Shown here in pieces: positions 57,186 through 64,000 of a DNA stretch of 64,000 nucleotides. Both the position numbers and the translations under genes were made by a program. Position 1 is the stretch's first letter; the number at the start of each line of letters is the position of its first letter. The DNA comes from a virus: IMG/VR virus record IMGVR_UViG_3300042197_004075, positions 1-64,000 of that record. One strand, 5' to 3'. The notes below the pieces were generated by a model. The model made no database searches. It was not told where the DNA came from and was given only the letters and a program-made list of their open reading frames with translations.

Positions 57186-58268
57186 ATGATTAATTATGAT
57201 AAATGGAAACTTCTTAATGAAAACTTCATGATTTCACAACCAATTGGTGGAATCAAATCTAATAATGGTTTCCTCGCATATAACAAGTTACACGAAGATG
57301 AAGAAATTGAGGAAGAAGAAGTCGAAGAAGAAGACATGGATGATGAAGGCGAAGAAGACATGGAAGACATGGATGACGAAGGCGACGAAGACATGGAAGA
57401 CATGGATGACGAAGGCGACGAAGACATGGAAGACATGGATGACGAAGGCGACGAAGACATGGATGACGAAGATATGGATGACATGGATGACGAAGATATG
57501 GATGACATGGATGACGAAGGCGGCGAAGACATCGATGACATGGATGACGAAGATGAACACCTAATGGGTCGTGTTCGTAGCATTCACCATCCTGATGCTC
57601 ATAAGCATAAGCATCCTAAGCATCGTGAGCATATGCATGATCGTCCACATCATAAAATGGATGTTGATGAAATTGATTTTGCTAATGCTGCTTCTGAAAA
57701 ATATAGTAAGATGTATGCTAGCTGCGAATCAATGGATTACAAGCTTCCTCCTATGAATGAGTGGCTTGCTAGCGTTAATGGCCAAATGTTTCCAGAACAA
57801 CTTCAGGAATACATCGGTAAGAAAGATGTGTCCATTAATGAGGCTCAAGAAGAAAAATTGACAGGCAAAATGACACAACTAAATCAAAAAATTGATCAAC
57901 TTGCAGAAAAACAGTCAATAACTAGAGTTGAGTTCATGTCTGCTATAAGACATTTCATTCAGGCTCTTGAGCCAAAAGTTTCAGGTGGATTGCCATCAAT
58001 GGCTAAGAGAAGACTTGATCAATTCCTTGAAGAAGTTGCTAAAGTAGTAGAAGACGGCGATTCCAAAAAAGAAGAACCTTCAGAAATGAAGCACATGAAA
58101 AAGGGCAAGGATAAATGTGGTTATTCCATGCGTATGATGGGTATGAATAAGGGTAAAGTTCACCCCAAGCACATGAAAATGTCAAAGAAAAAAATGGGCA
58201 AAGGTTGCATGGATGCCAAGATGAAAGGTCATATGAAATCCCACATGAAAAAAGGCTGGAAGGGTTGA
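57186..58268 (+). CDS. Acidic-repeat protein with basic His/Lys/Met-rich end; candidate head-core/scaffold protein
   Basis: This 360-residue protein begins MINYDKWKLLNENFMIS with Y4, W7 and L10-N-E12 (targeting-like). Residues of about 37-125 are tandem Asp/Glu/Met repeats (MDDEGDEDMED type). Then come a His/Lys segment (HKHKHPKHREHMHD), a helical domain (about 160-290) and a Lys/Met-rich tail. The charge split resembles T4 scaffold or core proteins (gp22/gp67/gp68), though no homology is claimed. TTGGAGAC precedes the ATG. It ends at the strong terminator at 58292. Confidence 0.7.
   Translation: MINYDKWKLLNENFMISQPIGGIKSNNGFLAYNKLHEDEEIEEEEVEEEDMDDEGEEDMEDMDDEGDEDMEDMDDEGDEDMEDMDDEGDEDMDDEDMDDMDDEDMDDMDDEGGEDIDDMDDEDEHLMGRVRSIHHPDAHKHKHPKHREHMHDRPHHKMDVDEIDFANAASEKYSKMYASCESMDYKLPPMNEWLASVNGQMFPEQLQEYIGKKDVSINEAQEEKLTGKMTQLNQKIDQLAEKQSITRVEFMSAIRHFIQALEPKVSGGLPSMAKRRLDQFLEEVAKVVEDGDSKKEEPSEMKHMKKGKDKCGYSMRMMGMNKGKVHPKHMKMSKKKMGKGCMDAKMKGHMKSHMKKGWKG
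57336..57467 (+). repeat. Four 33-bp tandem repeats in the acidic-repeat gene
   Basis: Units begin at 57336, 57369, 57402 and 57435, the first a variant and the last ending in a changed triplet. Each codes for an 11-residue acidic unit. Shorter 9-15 bp units follow to about 57540. Length variation by slippage is expected. Confidence 0.8.
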
Positions 58269-58291
58269 GGAGCCAGCTAAATTAGCCGAAT

Positions 58292-58328
58292 AAAAGCCAT
58301 AGTAGTTTACTATGGCTTTTATTTTTTT
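58292..58328 (+). terminator. Bidirectional terminator
   Basis: AAAAGCCATAGTA (58292-58304) pairs with TACTATGGCTTTT (58308-58320), followed by ATTTTTTTA. It ends the acidic-repeat gene and overlaps the stop of the convergent amidoligase gene. The minus-strand side is T-rich too. Confidence 0.85.
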
Positions 58329-59209
58329 ATCTGAAAGTTAATTTCTTCAACAATATCATTTGGCATAAAATTAGAAATGAAATTAAACAAAACTTCAGCA
58401 GATTTATAATCGCACTCGTTAATTGTTTTTGTTACAAAGTTGAGATCATATCCAAAACATTCATATGCTTGACTTGGATCGGAATCATACAAATCACGAA
58501 TATTAAATGTCCAAAATTTCTGCCACATGTCATTATTCATAAATTCAAATACAAATTCACAAATTCTATATATCAATCCACAATATTCAGGTTTTCTTGT
58601 CCACCAAGATGATAACACTCTGTATTCAATTCCATATGGTTTAATTCTAAAAGACCCAGCTTTGCCGAAAAATTTTCGTCTATCTTTTTGTGTCTGATCC
58701 TTTTCAACCAATAGACTTGAAATGCCTAAAAATAAATCAAGCATATAAACAAAAAGTGGATATTTTGTTTTGTCAGAAATTGAATCGGTGCTTGTACCGC
58801 TCAAATGCAAATGACCACCGCTTGTTCTCATGCAAGTGTTTTTAAGAGCATCTTGAATAAAATAATTTGGTTGCATGTTGTACGCATTGTACTCTATATC
58901 ACAAGCTACAACTTGTGACTTTGAATCGCTCATGAATTCAGGATTAAAATAAGTTGAAGCACTTGTATCAAGAAAGTGTGGCCGAATATTTGATTCAGCA
59001 AAATTAATACCACTTTCAATATTTTCTATAAATTCTCGTATTGATTTACAAGGTGGAATATTGAACTCTAACAAAACATTATCAAAGTATAGTTTTATGT
59101 CCTGATTTGAAATTGGATTATTTTTATCATGATCAATAACTGTATAGGCTGGAATAACATCGCCTAAAGAATTTCTTACAAAAAATTCAACATCAGAACC
59201 GATGATCAT
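58319..59209 (-). CDS. COOH-NH2 amidoligase, phiEco32-like type 2
   Basis: This enzyme has a glutamine-synthetase-like fold that joins a carboxylate to an amine using ATP. The N-terminal MIIGSDVEFFVRN (with D6, E8), VLLEFNIPPCKS (near 46), RTSGGHLHLSG (128-138) and GIEYRVLSSWW (193-203) are the metal/ATP motifs of the phage phiEco32-like COOH-NH2 ligase family. The length of 296 fits. GGGAG lies about eight bases before the ATG, and CTATATTATTT about 30 bases before it. Products may be peptide or amide tags on a virion or host molecule; the amidotransferase at 31838 could supply ammonia. Confidence 0.85.
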   Translation of the reverse strand: MIIGSDVEFFVRNSLGDVIPAYTVIDHDKNNPISNQDIKLYFDNVLLEFNIPPCKSIREFIENIESGINFAESNIRPHFLDTSASTYFNPEFMSDSKSQVVACDIEYNAYNMQPNYFIQDALKNTCMRTSGGHLHLSGTSTDSISDKTKYPLFVYMLDLFLGISSLLVEKDQTQKDRRKFFGKAGSFRIKPYGIEYRVLSSWWTRKPEYCGLIYRICEFVFEFMNNDMWQKFWTFNIRDLYDSDPSQAYECFGYDLNFVTKTINECDYKSAEVLFNFISNFMPNDIVEEINFQIKK

Positions 59210-59277
59210 GATATTATCTCCCGGTTTCTAAATAATATAGAACAGAAAATTGTTTTTAGACAGTAAATTATATTACT

Positions 59278-60084
59278 ATGATTCAATCAACAGATTTAGC
59301 TTTTGTGTTTAGCGGTGGATCAAGCAATTTCAAACCTAATCTTTCATTAGGTGGTGACCCATCCAGCGTCGAAATCGGAAATATTGGAAATAATCTATTC
59401 AATTCATTAAGTGATGCCCAATTACAGGATGGTATTGTTGATTATAGATGTTTGTACATTTTTAACCAAAGTGAATTTGATACATTTTATTTACCAAAAA
59501 TGTTTATTATCAACAACAGCGAATGTTTTTGTCAAATAGGAGCTACAGTTGCAAACGAATTGCAAAAGATAACAATTTCTGGCAATCCAACAAGTGGAAC
59601 ATTTACACTTATTTTTGACATTCACACATTATTAATTAATTTTTCAACAGATGTTTCTGTGTTACAATCAAATATACAAACTGCATTTGATGGTATTGGA
59701 TATACTGGAGTGGTGGTAACAGTAACCGGGAAAGATTGTGCATATTTTATTGATGTAAGTTTTGAAGGTGTTGATGGGTTTAAGTACCAACCACTTATAG
59801 AATTATCAGCAAATAATTTGACTCCAGAACCAATAATATTTATAAATAGAGAAGTGGCTGGATCACCAATTAATACCATATCAGTAACAACTTCCAACAC
59901 GACTACACCACCAGAGGGTATTCAATTTATAACATATACTGATGGAAACCCTTTGATATTAACAAGCCTTAAACCATTAGAGGGAGTTCCTATATGGCTT
60001 CAGAGAATAATACCAGCTGGGCAAAAAGATGCTGTAAATCAGCAATTTACTTTTGTTATAAGAGGAAAAGGTTGTGCTTCATAG
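59278..60084 (+). CDS. Probable tail/virion protein
   Basis: This 268-residue, beta-rich protein begins with LAFVFSGGSSNFKPNLSLGGDPSSVEI and has DGIVDYRCLYIFNQS, a pattern found in structural proteins of marine myophages. The rest is Thr/Ser/Ile-rich with fibre-like strands. The ATG has no Shine-Dalgarno but directly follows TTATATTACT, a candidate late box. The last 91 bp also hold the start of the next gene. Confidence 0.65.
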   Translation: MIQSTDLAFVFSGGSSNFKPNLSLGGDPSSVEIGNIGNNLFNSLSDAQLQDGIVDYRCLYIFNQSEFDTFYLPKMFIINNSECFCQIGATVANELQKITISGNPTSGTFTLIFDIHTLLINFSTDVSVLQSNIQTAFDGIGYTGVVVTVTGKDCAYFIDVSFEGVDGFKYQPLIELSANNLTPEPIIFINREVAGSPINTISVTTSNTTTPPEGIQFITYTDGNPLILTSLKPLEGVPIWLQRIIPAGQKDAVNQQFTFVIRGKGCAS

Positions 60085-60560
60085 GCCTAGCTCTAATTGC
60101 GGTTTTTTATATTATATTACCCAAAAATCAAAATTGTAATTTTGAAGATTTCTATTGTTTATCTTCAGATGATTCAGCAAACGAAGATAGATTGGTCAGA
60201 ATATTTGATAAGAAGCAAATTCCTCTTAAAACAACAGAAGTAGACAAAGATGTAAAAGAAGATTTTCTTAATCTATTTTATTTGAATAGGTTCGGGAAAA
60301 ACGAGGTTACAATAAATGGAAATAAAGTAAAAGTTTCTGATCTTGATGAACATGTAAGAGATTATATTTGGTTATTAAAGGCAAAGAAATTTAAGCAAAA
60401 GTTGTATCAAAATTTTCAAAAAAATGGAATTTATGATTATATTAAACATTTGCCTTATAATAAATTCGTTGATTCAATTGCTGATTGTAAAATAAATTCA
60501 CTTTTTTCATCTGAACTTTATGCAATTGACAAAGAACTATTGAGTAAAATAAATGAATAG
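59994..60560 (+). CDS. Single-pass membrane protein starting inside the previous gene
   Basis: This 188-residue protein has a Cys/Lys-rich start (AKRCCKSAIYFCYKRKRL), a transmembrane segment (about residues 27-43, LCFIGLALIAVFYIILP), then a charged helical part of 140 residues. The start at 59994 is 91 bp inside the upstream gene in another frame but has GAGGGAG seven bases before it, good support. The topology (short N-terminus inside, large domain outside) resembles an inner-membrane spanin, but no spanin motif is seen. The stop overlaps the next start by eight bases. Confidence 0.6.
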   Translation: MASENNTSWAKRCCKSAIYFCYKRKRLCFIGLALIAVFYIILPKNQNCNFEDFYCLSSDDSANEDRLVRIFDKKQIPLKTTEVDKDVKEDFLNLFYLNRFGKNEVTINGNKVKVSDLDEHVRDYIWLLKAKKFKQKLYQNFQKNGIYDYIKHLPYNKFVDSIADCKINSLFSSELYAIDKELLSKINE

Positions 60561-60819
60561 AAAAAAATGTCCAAATTGCAATGCTGATTTTGCATTTTTG
60601 ATGCAAAAAAGTAGATTAGGTTGTGCTTTTTGTTATACTACATTTAGTGATGAAATTATTTGGCATTTGCGTAAGTTACAAAAAGGCAAAACAGAACATA
60701 AAGGCAAGATGCCACAAAAATATGATGATCCTGTGGAAGTATTTTTCAAAAAATGTGTTGAAAATTCATTTCTAGGCGATCATGATAAAAAAGTAATATT
60801 GAAAGAATGTGGTTTGTAA
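60553..60819 (+). CDS. McsA-like zinc-ribbon protein
   Basis: The 88 residues hold C6-x2-C9 and C24-x2-C27, and the stretch RLGCAFCYTTF...RKLQKGKTEHKGKMP follows the McsA pattern (kLGCxxCYxxF...HxGKxP). McsA is the zinc-binding activator of the arginine kinase McsB in Gram-positive bacteria, part of Clp-protease control. The zinc fingers here are intact, but the protein is shorter than McsA and lacks its UVR motif. The start overlaps the preceding gene, so it is co-translated with the membrane protein. Confidence 0.65.
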   Translation: MNRKKCPNCNADFAFLMQKSRLGCAFCYTTFSDEIIWHLRKLQKGKTEHKGKMPQKYDDPVEVFFKKCVENSFLGDHDKKVILKECGL

Positions 60820-60865
60820 GAAGATTAATTGTTGGAAAATAGTACTATATACATTTAGTCTTTAA

Positions 60866-60876
60866 TATATAATACT
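60866..60876 (+). promoter_or_regulatory. Candidate late promoter box
   Basis: TATATAATACT lies directly before the ATG at 60877, with no ribosome binding site. It resembles T4 late TATAAATACT. Similar boxes precede other virion genes. Confidence 0.35.
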
Positions 60877-61479
60877 ATGGGCACAAATACTTATACAGAG
60901 CTAAATTGCGGTTCCGGCGGCTCCATTATGGACGAGTTCGGAATTGACTATGGAGATGTTACCCCATTACCAGATGCTTGCGCCCCTGTGGCACCGGGCA
61001 CAACTGTATTGCGTCGAAGAGCAAAAGTTGTTATAAGTGGTGCAAATTTAAGCGAAGTTACCACAGTTAGCGACAGTAATTTAAACGGCAATGAATATGG
61101 TTTATCAATTAAATCAATAGAACGGGCTTATACAACACCAATTAATGACTTTGATCAAGCAACTTCAGTAAGTCCAGACGATGGGTCGGATACATTCACA
61201 TCCGTGTCTTCATACACAGTACCTTCTGCTAAAACATTTGTATTCCAAGGTGCTGTGGTCGGAGGTGATATTGGTGCAAAATTTAGAATCCAAAAAAATT
61301 CTACAACTTTATTTGTTGTAAGAACAACAAATGCGAATACAACCAATAGTCTTATGTTTAAAACACCACCATTTGAAGCAACAGCAACCGATGTAATTAC
61401 AATTGAAGTAATTTATTATAATGACAATTCCAGCATTTTAGCAGATTTTGAAGCAACAATTATGGGGTATATTTTTTAA
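60877..61479 (+). CDS. Probable tail tip or receptor-binding virion protein
   Basis: This 200-residue beta-rich protein has Cys/Gly at the N-terminus (NCGSGGSIMDEFG), an Arg-rich link, then a Thr/Ser beta domain (SSYTVPSAKTFVFQGAVVGGDIGAKFRIQKN; LADFEATIMGYIF) like a jelly roll. Such domains occur in phage tail fibres and tips. The start has no Shine-Dalgarno but a TATATAATACT box. The function is inferred from composition and context. Confidence 0.6.
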   Translation: MGTNTYTELNCGSGGSIMDEFGIDYGDVTPLPDACAPVAPGTTVLRRRAKVVISGANLSEVTTVSDSNLNGNEYGLSIKSIERAYTTPINDFDQATSVSPDDGSDTFTSVSSYTVPSAKTFVFQGAVVGGDIGAKFRIQKNSTTLFVVRTTNANTTNSLMFKTPPFEATATDVITIEVIYYNDNSSILADFEATIMGYIF

Positions 61480-61497
61480 TTTATAATAAGTTATATT

Positions 61498-61992
61498 ATG
61501 ACAACAGAAGAATTTGCTATGTGGTTCGATAAAATTGAAGCTGTACAAGTAGTAAAGCTTGAACCAGACAGAGTTTTTTTCTCTTTAGGTAGCGAAAATT
61601 TAATTAAAAAAATAACAAAAACATGTGATGAGTCAGATAATTTTCTTTCTATTCATTATGACAAGGATGGGATTGTATTTTGCATTCATAATCACAAATT
61701 GCAAATGTTTGTAGATATATGGGAAAATAGAACTACTATTACAAAATATGGAACACCGGATTTGTCTCTTGTGACAACAAAACAGATGATGAATGAATTG
61801 AAAAAAAGGCAAAATATTTCATTTGTTTTTATTATGACTGACAATGTAAATTCTAATAATATTATCCTTGAAGCATCTGGTAATCCAACATATTTATGTG
61901 GTCTATTGGCAAGAGGTCAGCACTTAGCAAATAAGTTTGCAGAAAAAGATTTAAGATATCAGACCGATGACGAAGATACATCTGAAACTTGA
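61498..61992 (+). CDS. Hypothetical protein, 164 aa
   Basis: I do not recognise this protein. It is alpha/beta with an acidic C-terminal end (DLRYQTDDEDTSET). TTATAATAAGTTATATT lies just before the ATG, with no Shine-Dalgarno, like nearby late-type genes. It overlaps the convergent membrane-protein gene by 34 bp. Confidence 0.5.
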   Translation: MTTEEFAMWFDKIEAVQVVKLEPDRVFFSLGSENLIKKITKTCDESDNFLSIHYDKDGIVFCIHNHKLQMFVDIWENRTTITKYGTPDLSLVTTKQMMNELKKRQNISFVFIMTDNVNSNNIILEASGNPTYLCGLLARGQHLANKFAEKDLRYQTDDEDTSET

Positions 61993-62312
61993 TTTTCATT
62001 TATAAATTCATCAAGTTCATCTTTTATAATTAGTTGTCTTATTTTTTCAATTGCAAGTTCTTGTTCTTCAATAGTAAAATCCTTGTTTTGCATAGCGGGA
62101 TAAACTTGATTTTTAAGAAATTTTTTATATAAAAATCCTTTTTTTCGTGCGCTATTTTTTATAAGTGCTTTACTCATCTTGCAATTTTTATACATAAATA
62201 AAAATAGCTCAAGGGATATACTTACAATTGTTAAAATTAAAATCGATGACATTTTGTCATCTTGATCAAACTCTTTATACAACTTGGCTTTAAGTTTGTT
62301 TTCATCGTACAT
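61959..62312 (-). CDS. Small single-pass membrane protein
   Basis: In this 117-residue protein, residues of about 21-41 (MSSILILTIVSISLELFLFMY) form one membrane segment, followed by a basic stretch (KMSKALIKNSARKKGFLYKKF) and an acidic/helical end. AAAGGAG lies eight bases before the ATG at 62312. It is divergent from the BCS1-like gene (36-bp gap), so the two may be co-regulated. It might partner with that membrane ATPase. Confidence 0.55.
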   Translation of the reverse strand: MYDENKLKAKLYKEFDQDDKMSSILILTIVSISLELFLFMYKNCKMSKALIKNSARKKGFLYKKFLKNQVYPAMQNKDFTIEEQELAIEKIRQLIIKDELDEFINENQVSDVSSSSV

Positions 62313-62348
62313 AAAAATTTCTCCTTTGGTTTTCACTATTTTAGTGTT

Positions 62349-63569
62349 ATGAACCAAAACCTTTTTACAACTTTGCTTGCTTTTGCAACCATATCTATTA
62401 GCGCATGGGCAATTTTCAAGTATGTTATTTTACTTGAAATCCGTATCGAACCAGCAATTTTCAAAAAAATCTATGAGGCAAGTAATCATAGCTGGAAACT
62501 TGTTTTTGCAGAAGAAGTAAAAATTGAAAACAGAATTCCTGTGGAATATTCGTCAATATTAAAATTTAACAAATATCCATATTTTTATTTAACCCATTCT
62601 GAAAGACTATTGAATGCTGGCTGGCATGGCAAAGATCATATTAGCAAAATCATTTGTTTTCGTTGGAATTATACTGGTATCGCCAAATTTATCAGAGATC
62701 TGGTTTCAAACAAATTACAAATATCTTGTGAAGTGCCAGTTTATGTGATCACACCAAACTTTGTTGATAGTATTGGAAAAATTAAAACATCAACTTTACA
62801 ACCTATTCAACCTAAACCTTTTTGGAAAGATCTTGAAGATCATGTTACTGAGACACTTGATAAACCAAATACAAAATTTGGTTTTATTCTTTATGGGTCA
62901 CCGGGAAATGGAAAAACAAGTTTTATCAAATATTTGGCCGATAAGCACAAGCTGCCGATTTACTACATAACATTTTCACCAGAATATGATAATTTTTCAA
63001 TTATGATGTTATTCGCACAAATACCTCCGAGAAGCATGATTATTTTAGAAGATTTTGATAGTTACTTTGATAAAAGAACATGCATTATGCAAAATAATTT
63101 TGCTGGTTCAACAACAGGAGCAAGATTTACATTTGACACGATTCTAAATAGTTTGGATGGTGTCTATACATCTTTTGATAGAAATATATTTATATTAACT
63201 GCAAATAATATAGAAAAAATTGATGACGCACTCAAGTTTAGACCATCACGATTCAAGATTGTAAGAGAATTTAAGAATCCAACACAAGAAACGATACAAA
63301 ACTTTTTACAACCTTCGTGGGCAAAAAACGCTCCAGATGTCAATTATGACCAATTAATCCGCTTGACCGAATTTCAAAATCAAAAGGTTAAATTTACCAA
63401 AGCACTTTATATGTTGTCTTTGCCTCTTCCAAAAAAAGTATACGAGATTGCAGAAAGAATCCATGAAAATAAAGTTAAATCACATATAAATAGTAATGAT
63501 TTAGAAAATTTCCTACAAGCATGTAGCGAGTATGATAATATTATAGAATGGGAAAAAAATGAGGCGTAA
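62349..63569 (+). CDS. BCS1-like membrane AAA+ ATPase
   Basis: This 406-residue AAA+ ATPase resembles mitochondrial BCS1. An N-terminal hydrophobic segment (about 7-30) precedes a BCS1-type middle and an AAA domain: Walker A YGSPGNGKTSFI (182-193), Walker B MIILEDFDSYF, FDTILNSLDGV and FILTANNIEKIDDALKFRPSRF, which are the BCS1 forms of the second region of homology and arginine finger. BCS1 moves folded proteins across a membrane. In bacteria and phages the role is unclear. The ATG at 62349 avoids a long upstream overlap with the divergent gene. Confidence 0.8.
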   Translation: MNQNLFTTLLAFATISISAWAIFKYVILLEIRIEPAIFKKIYEASNHSWKLVFAEEVKIENRIPVEYSSILKFNKYPYFYLTHSERLLNAGWHGKDHISKIICFRWNYTGIAKFIRDLVSNKLQISCEVPVYVITPNFVDSIGKIKTSTLQPIQPKPFWKDLEDHVTETLDKPNTKFGFILYGSPGNGKTSFIKYLADKHKLPIYYITFSPEYDNFSIMMLFAQIPPRSMIILEDFDSYFDKRTCIMQNNFAGSTTGARFTFDTILNSLDGVYTSFDRNIFILTANNIEKIDDALKFRPSRFKIVREFKNPTQETIQNFLQPSWAKNAPDVNYDQLIRLTEFQNQKVKFTKALYMLSLPLPKKVYEIAERIHENKVKSHINSNDLENFLQACSEYDNIIEWEKNEA

Positions 63570-64000
63570 TATATCTGAAATATTTCTTGAAAATTATAAT
63601 TATGCATTATCAACTTCTATAAATAATTCAAGTTGGCAAGAAAAAATAACACAATATCCTGAAATACTATCAGATTATTTAGAAACAACAAAAACAATTG
63701 ATATAGTTGGTGATAATTTAGATGTTCAAAATTTAATTGAATATAAAAACAAAAATAAACTTAAATTTATTTCTCCAAAAGTACTTTACTTGAACAACAA
63801 TAAAAAAGAAATAGCAAAAAAATTGATCAACAATGTATTTCAAAAGACATCTTATTTTGCACATATAATAAAAAATCTTTTAGATGAATTTGGAGATAAC
63901 AAAAGAAAATTTGCAAATTATAAAATAATACCATATCCAGAAGAACCGGCAGATACATATTTCCCCATTAAAAAATTCAAAATTAATTCGGATATCGGCA
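63559..64000 (+). CDS. Hypothetical protein (partial, runs off the right edge)
   Basis: This is an open frame from ATG 63559 to the end of the window (over 147 residues), starting MRRNISEIFLENYNYA and rich in Lys, Asn and Ile. It overlaps the end of the BCS1-like gene by 11 bp, in another frame, with GGGA about seven bases before the ATG. No family is recognised, and the C-terminus is not visible. Coupling to the ATPase suggests a shared job. Confidence 0.6.
   Translation, partial: MRRNISEIFLENYNYALSTSINNSSWQEKITQYPEILSDYLETTKTIDIVGDNLDVQNLIEYKNKNKLKFISPKVLYLNNNKKEIAKKLINNVFQKTSYFAHIIKNLLDEFGDNKRKFANYKIIPYPEEPADTYFPIKKFKINSDIG

Noticed and set aside
57194-57583. Antisense Ser/Met-rich frame opposite the acidic-repeat gene
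   Set aside because: It mirrors the Asp/Glu codon repeats of the real gene; low complexity, no ribosome binding site.

Overview
This window is a piece of the genome of a large, AT-rich tailed phage (contractile-tail myovirus) that carries a T4-type core on an unusual backbone. The evidence is the set of T4-like genes seen together: UvsX, UvsW, Dda, a gp41-type DnaB helicase, gp32-like SSB, gp46/gp47, a gp55-like late sigma factor, gp4-like head-completion nuclease, gp13-like neck protein, gp15-like sheath stabiliser, gp18 sheath, gp19 tubes and a gp26-like baseplate hub protein. No tRNA, rRNA, CRISPR array or IS element was recognised. Portal, large terminase, major capsid protein, sliding clamp and a family B polymerase are not in the window, so this is only part of the genome. 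The host cannot be named from the sequence.

Layout. 0-31 kb is mostly replication, recombination and nucleotide supply, largely on the minus strand up to about 23 kb: ThyX (cut by the left edge), a zinc-finger gp4/TnsA-like nuclease, dNMP kinase, a Hel308-like Ski2 helicase, UvsX with an intein, a small Cys-rich lipoprotein, gp32-like SSB, dCMP deaminase, a UvsY-sized helical protein, DnaB-type helicase and a stripped-down family A DNA polymerase. At 17.6-18.1 kb lies the only long gene-free stretch, a dense collection of repeats (25-nt inverted repeats, two perfect hairpins, ten 9-bp tandem repeats) that looks like an origin or a small mobile element. UvsW and Dda follow, then on the plus strand gp47, gp46, a class II ribonucleotide reductase with a second intein, a class II glutamine amidotransferase and a PD-(D/E)XK nuclease. 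33-36 kb holds a MoxR-type ATPase next to a metallopeptidase/VWA protein. 36-54 kb holds baseplate, tail tube, sheath, neck and other virion genes. 54-64 kb mixes virion proteins with unusual accessory enzymes: a TPR/glycosyltransferase protein, a COOH-NH2 amidoligase, a McsA-like zinc protein and a BCS1-like AAA+ ATPase.

How the genes work together. ThyX, dCMP deaminase, dNMP kinase and B12-dependent ribonucleotide reductase form a dNTP supply route. UvsX, UvsW, gp46/47, SSB, Dda and the DnaB helicase form the T4 recombination-dependent replication machine, but here with a family A polymerase. The gp55-like sigma factor implies late promoters, and several plus-strand virion genes have a TATAATA/TATATTA-like box within a few bases of the start codon and no Shine-Dalgarno sequence.

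The most interesting pattern is a short N-terminal motif, roughly M-x-x-aromatic-x-x-aromatic-(L/I/M)-x-E, on about a dozen otherwise unrelated proteins spread over both strands. It matches the capsid-targeting sequence of T4 internal proteins, which the gp21 protease cuts after (L/I)-x-E. If right, it marks a large set of proteins packed inside the head.
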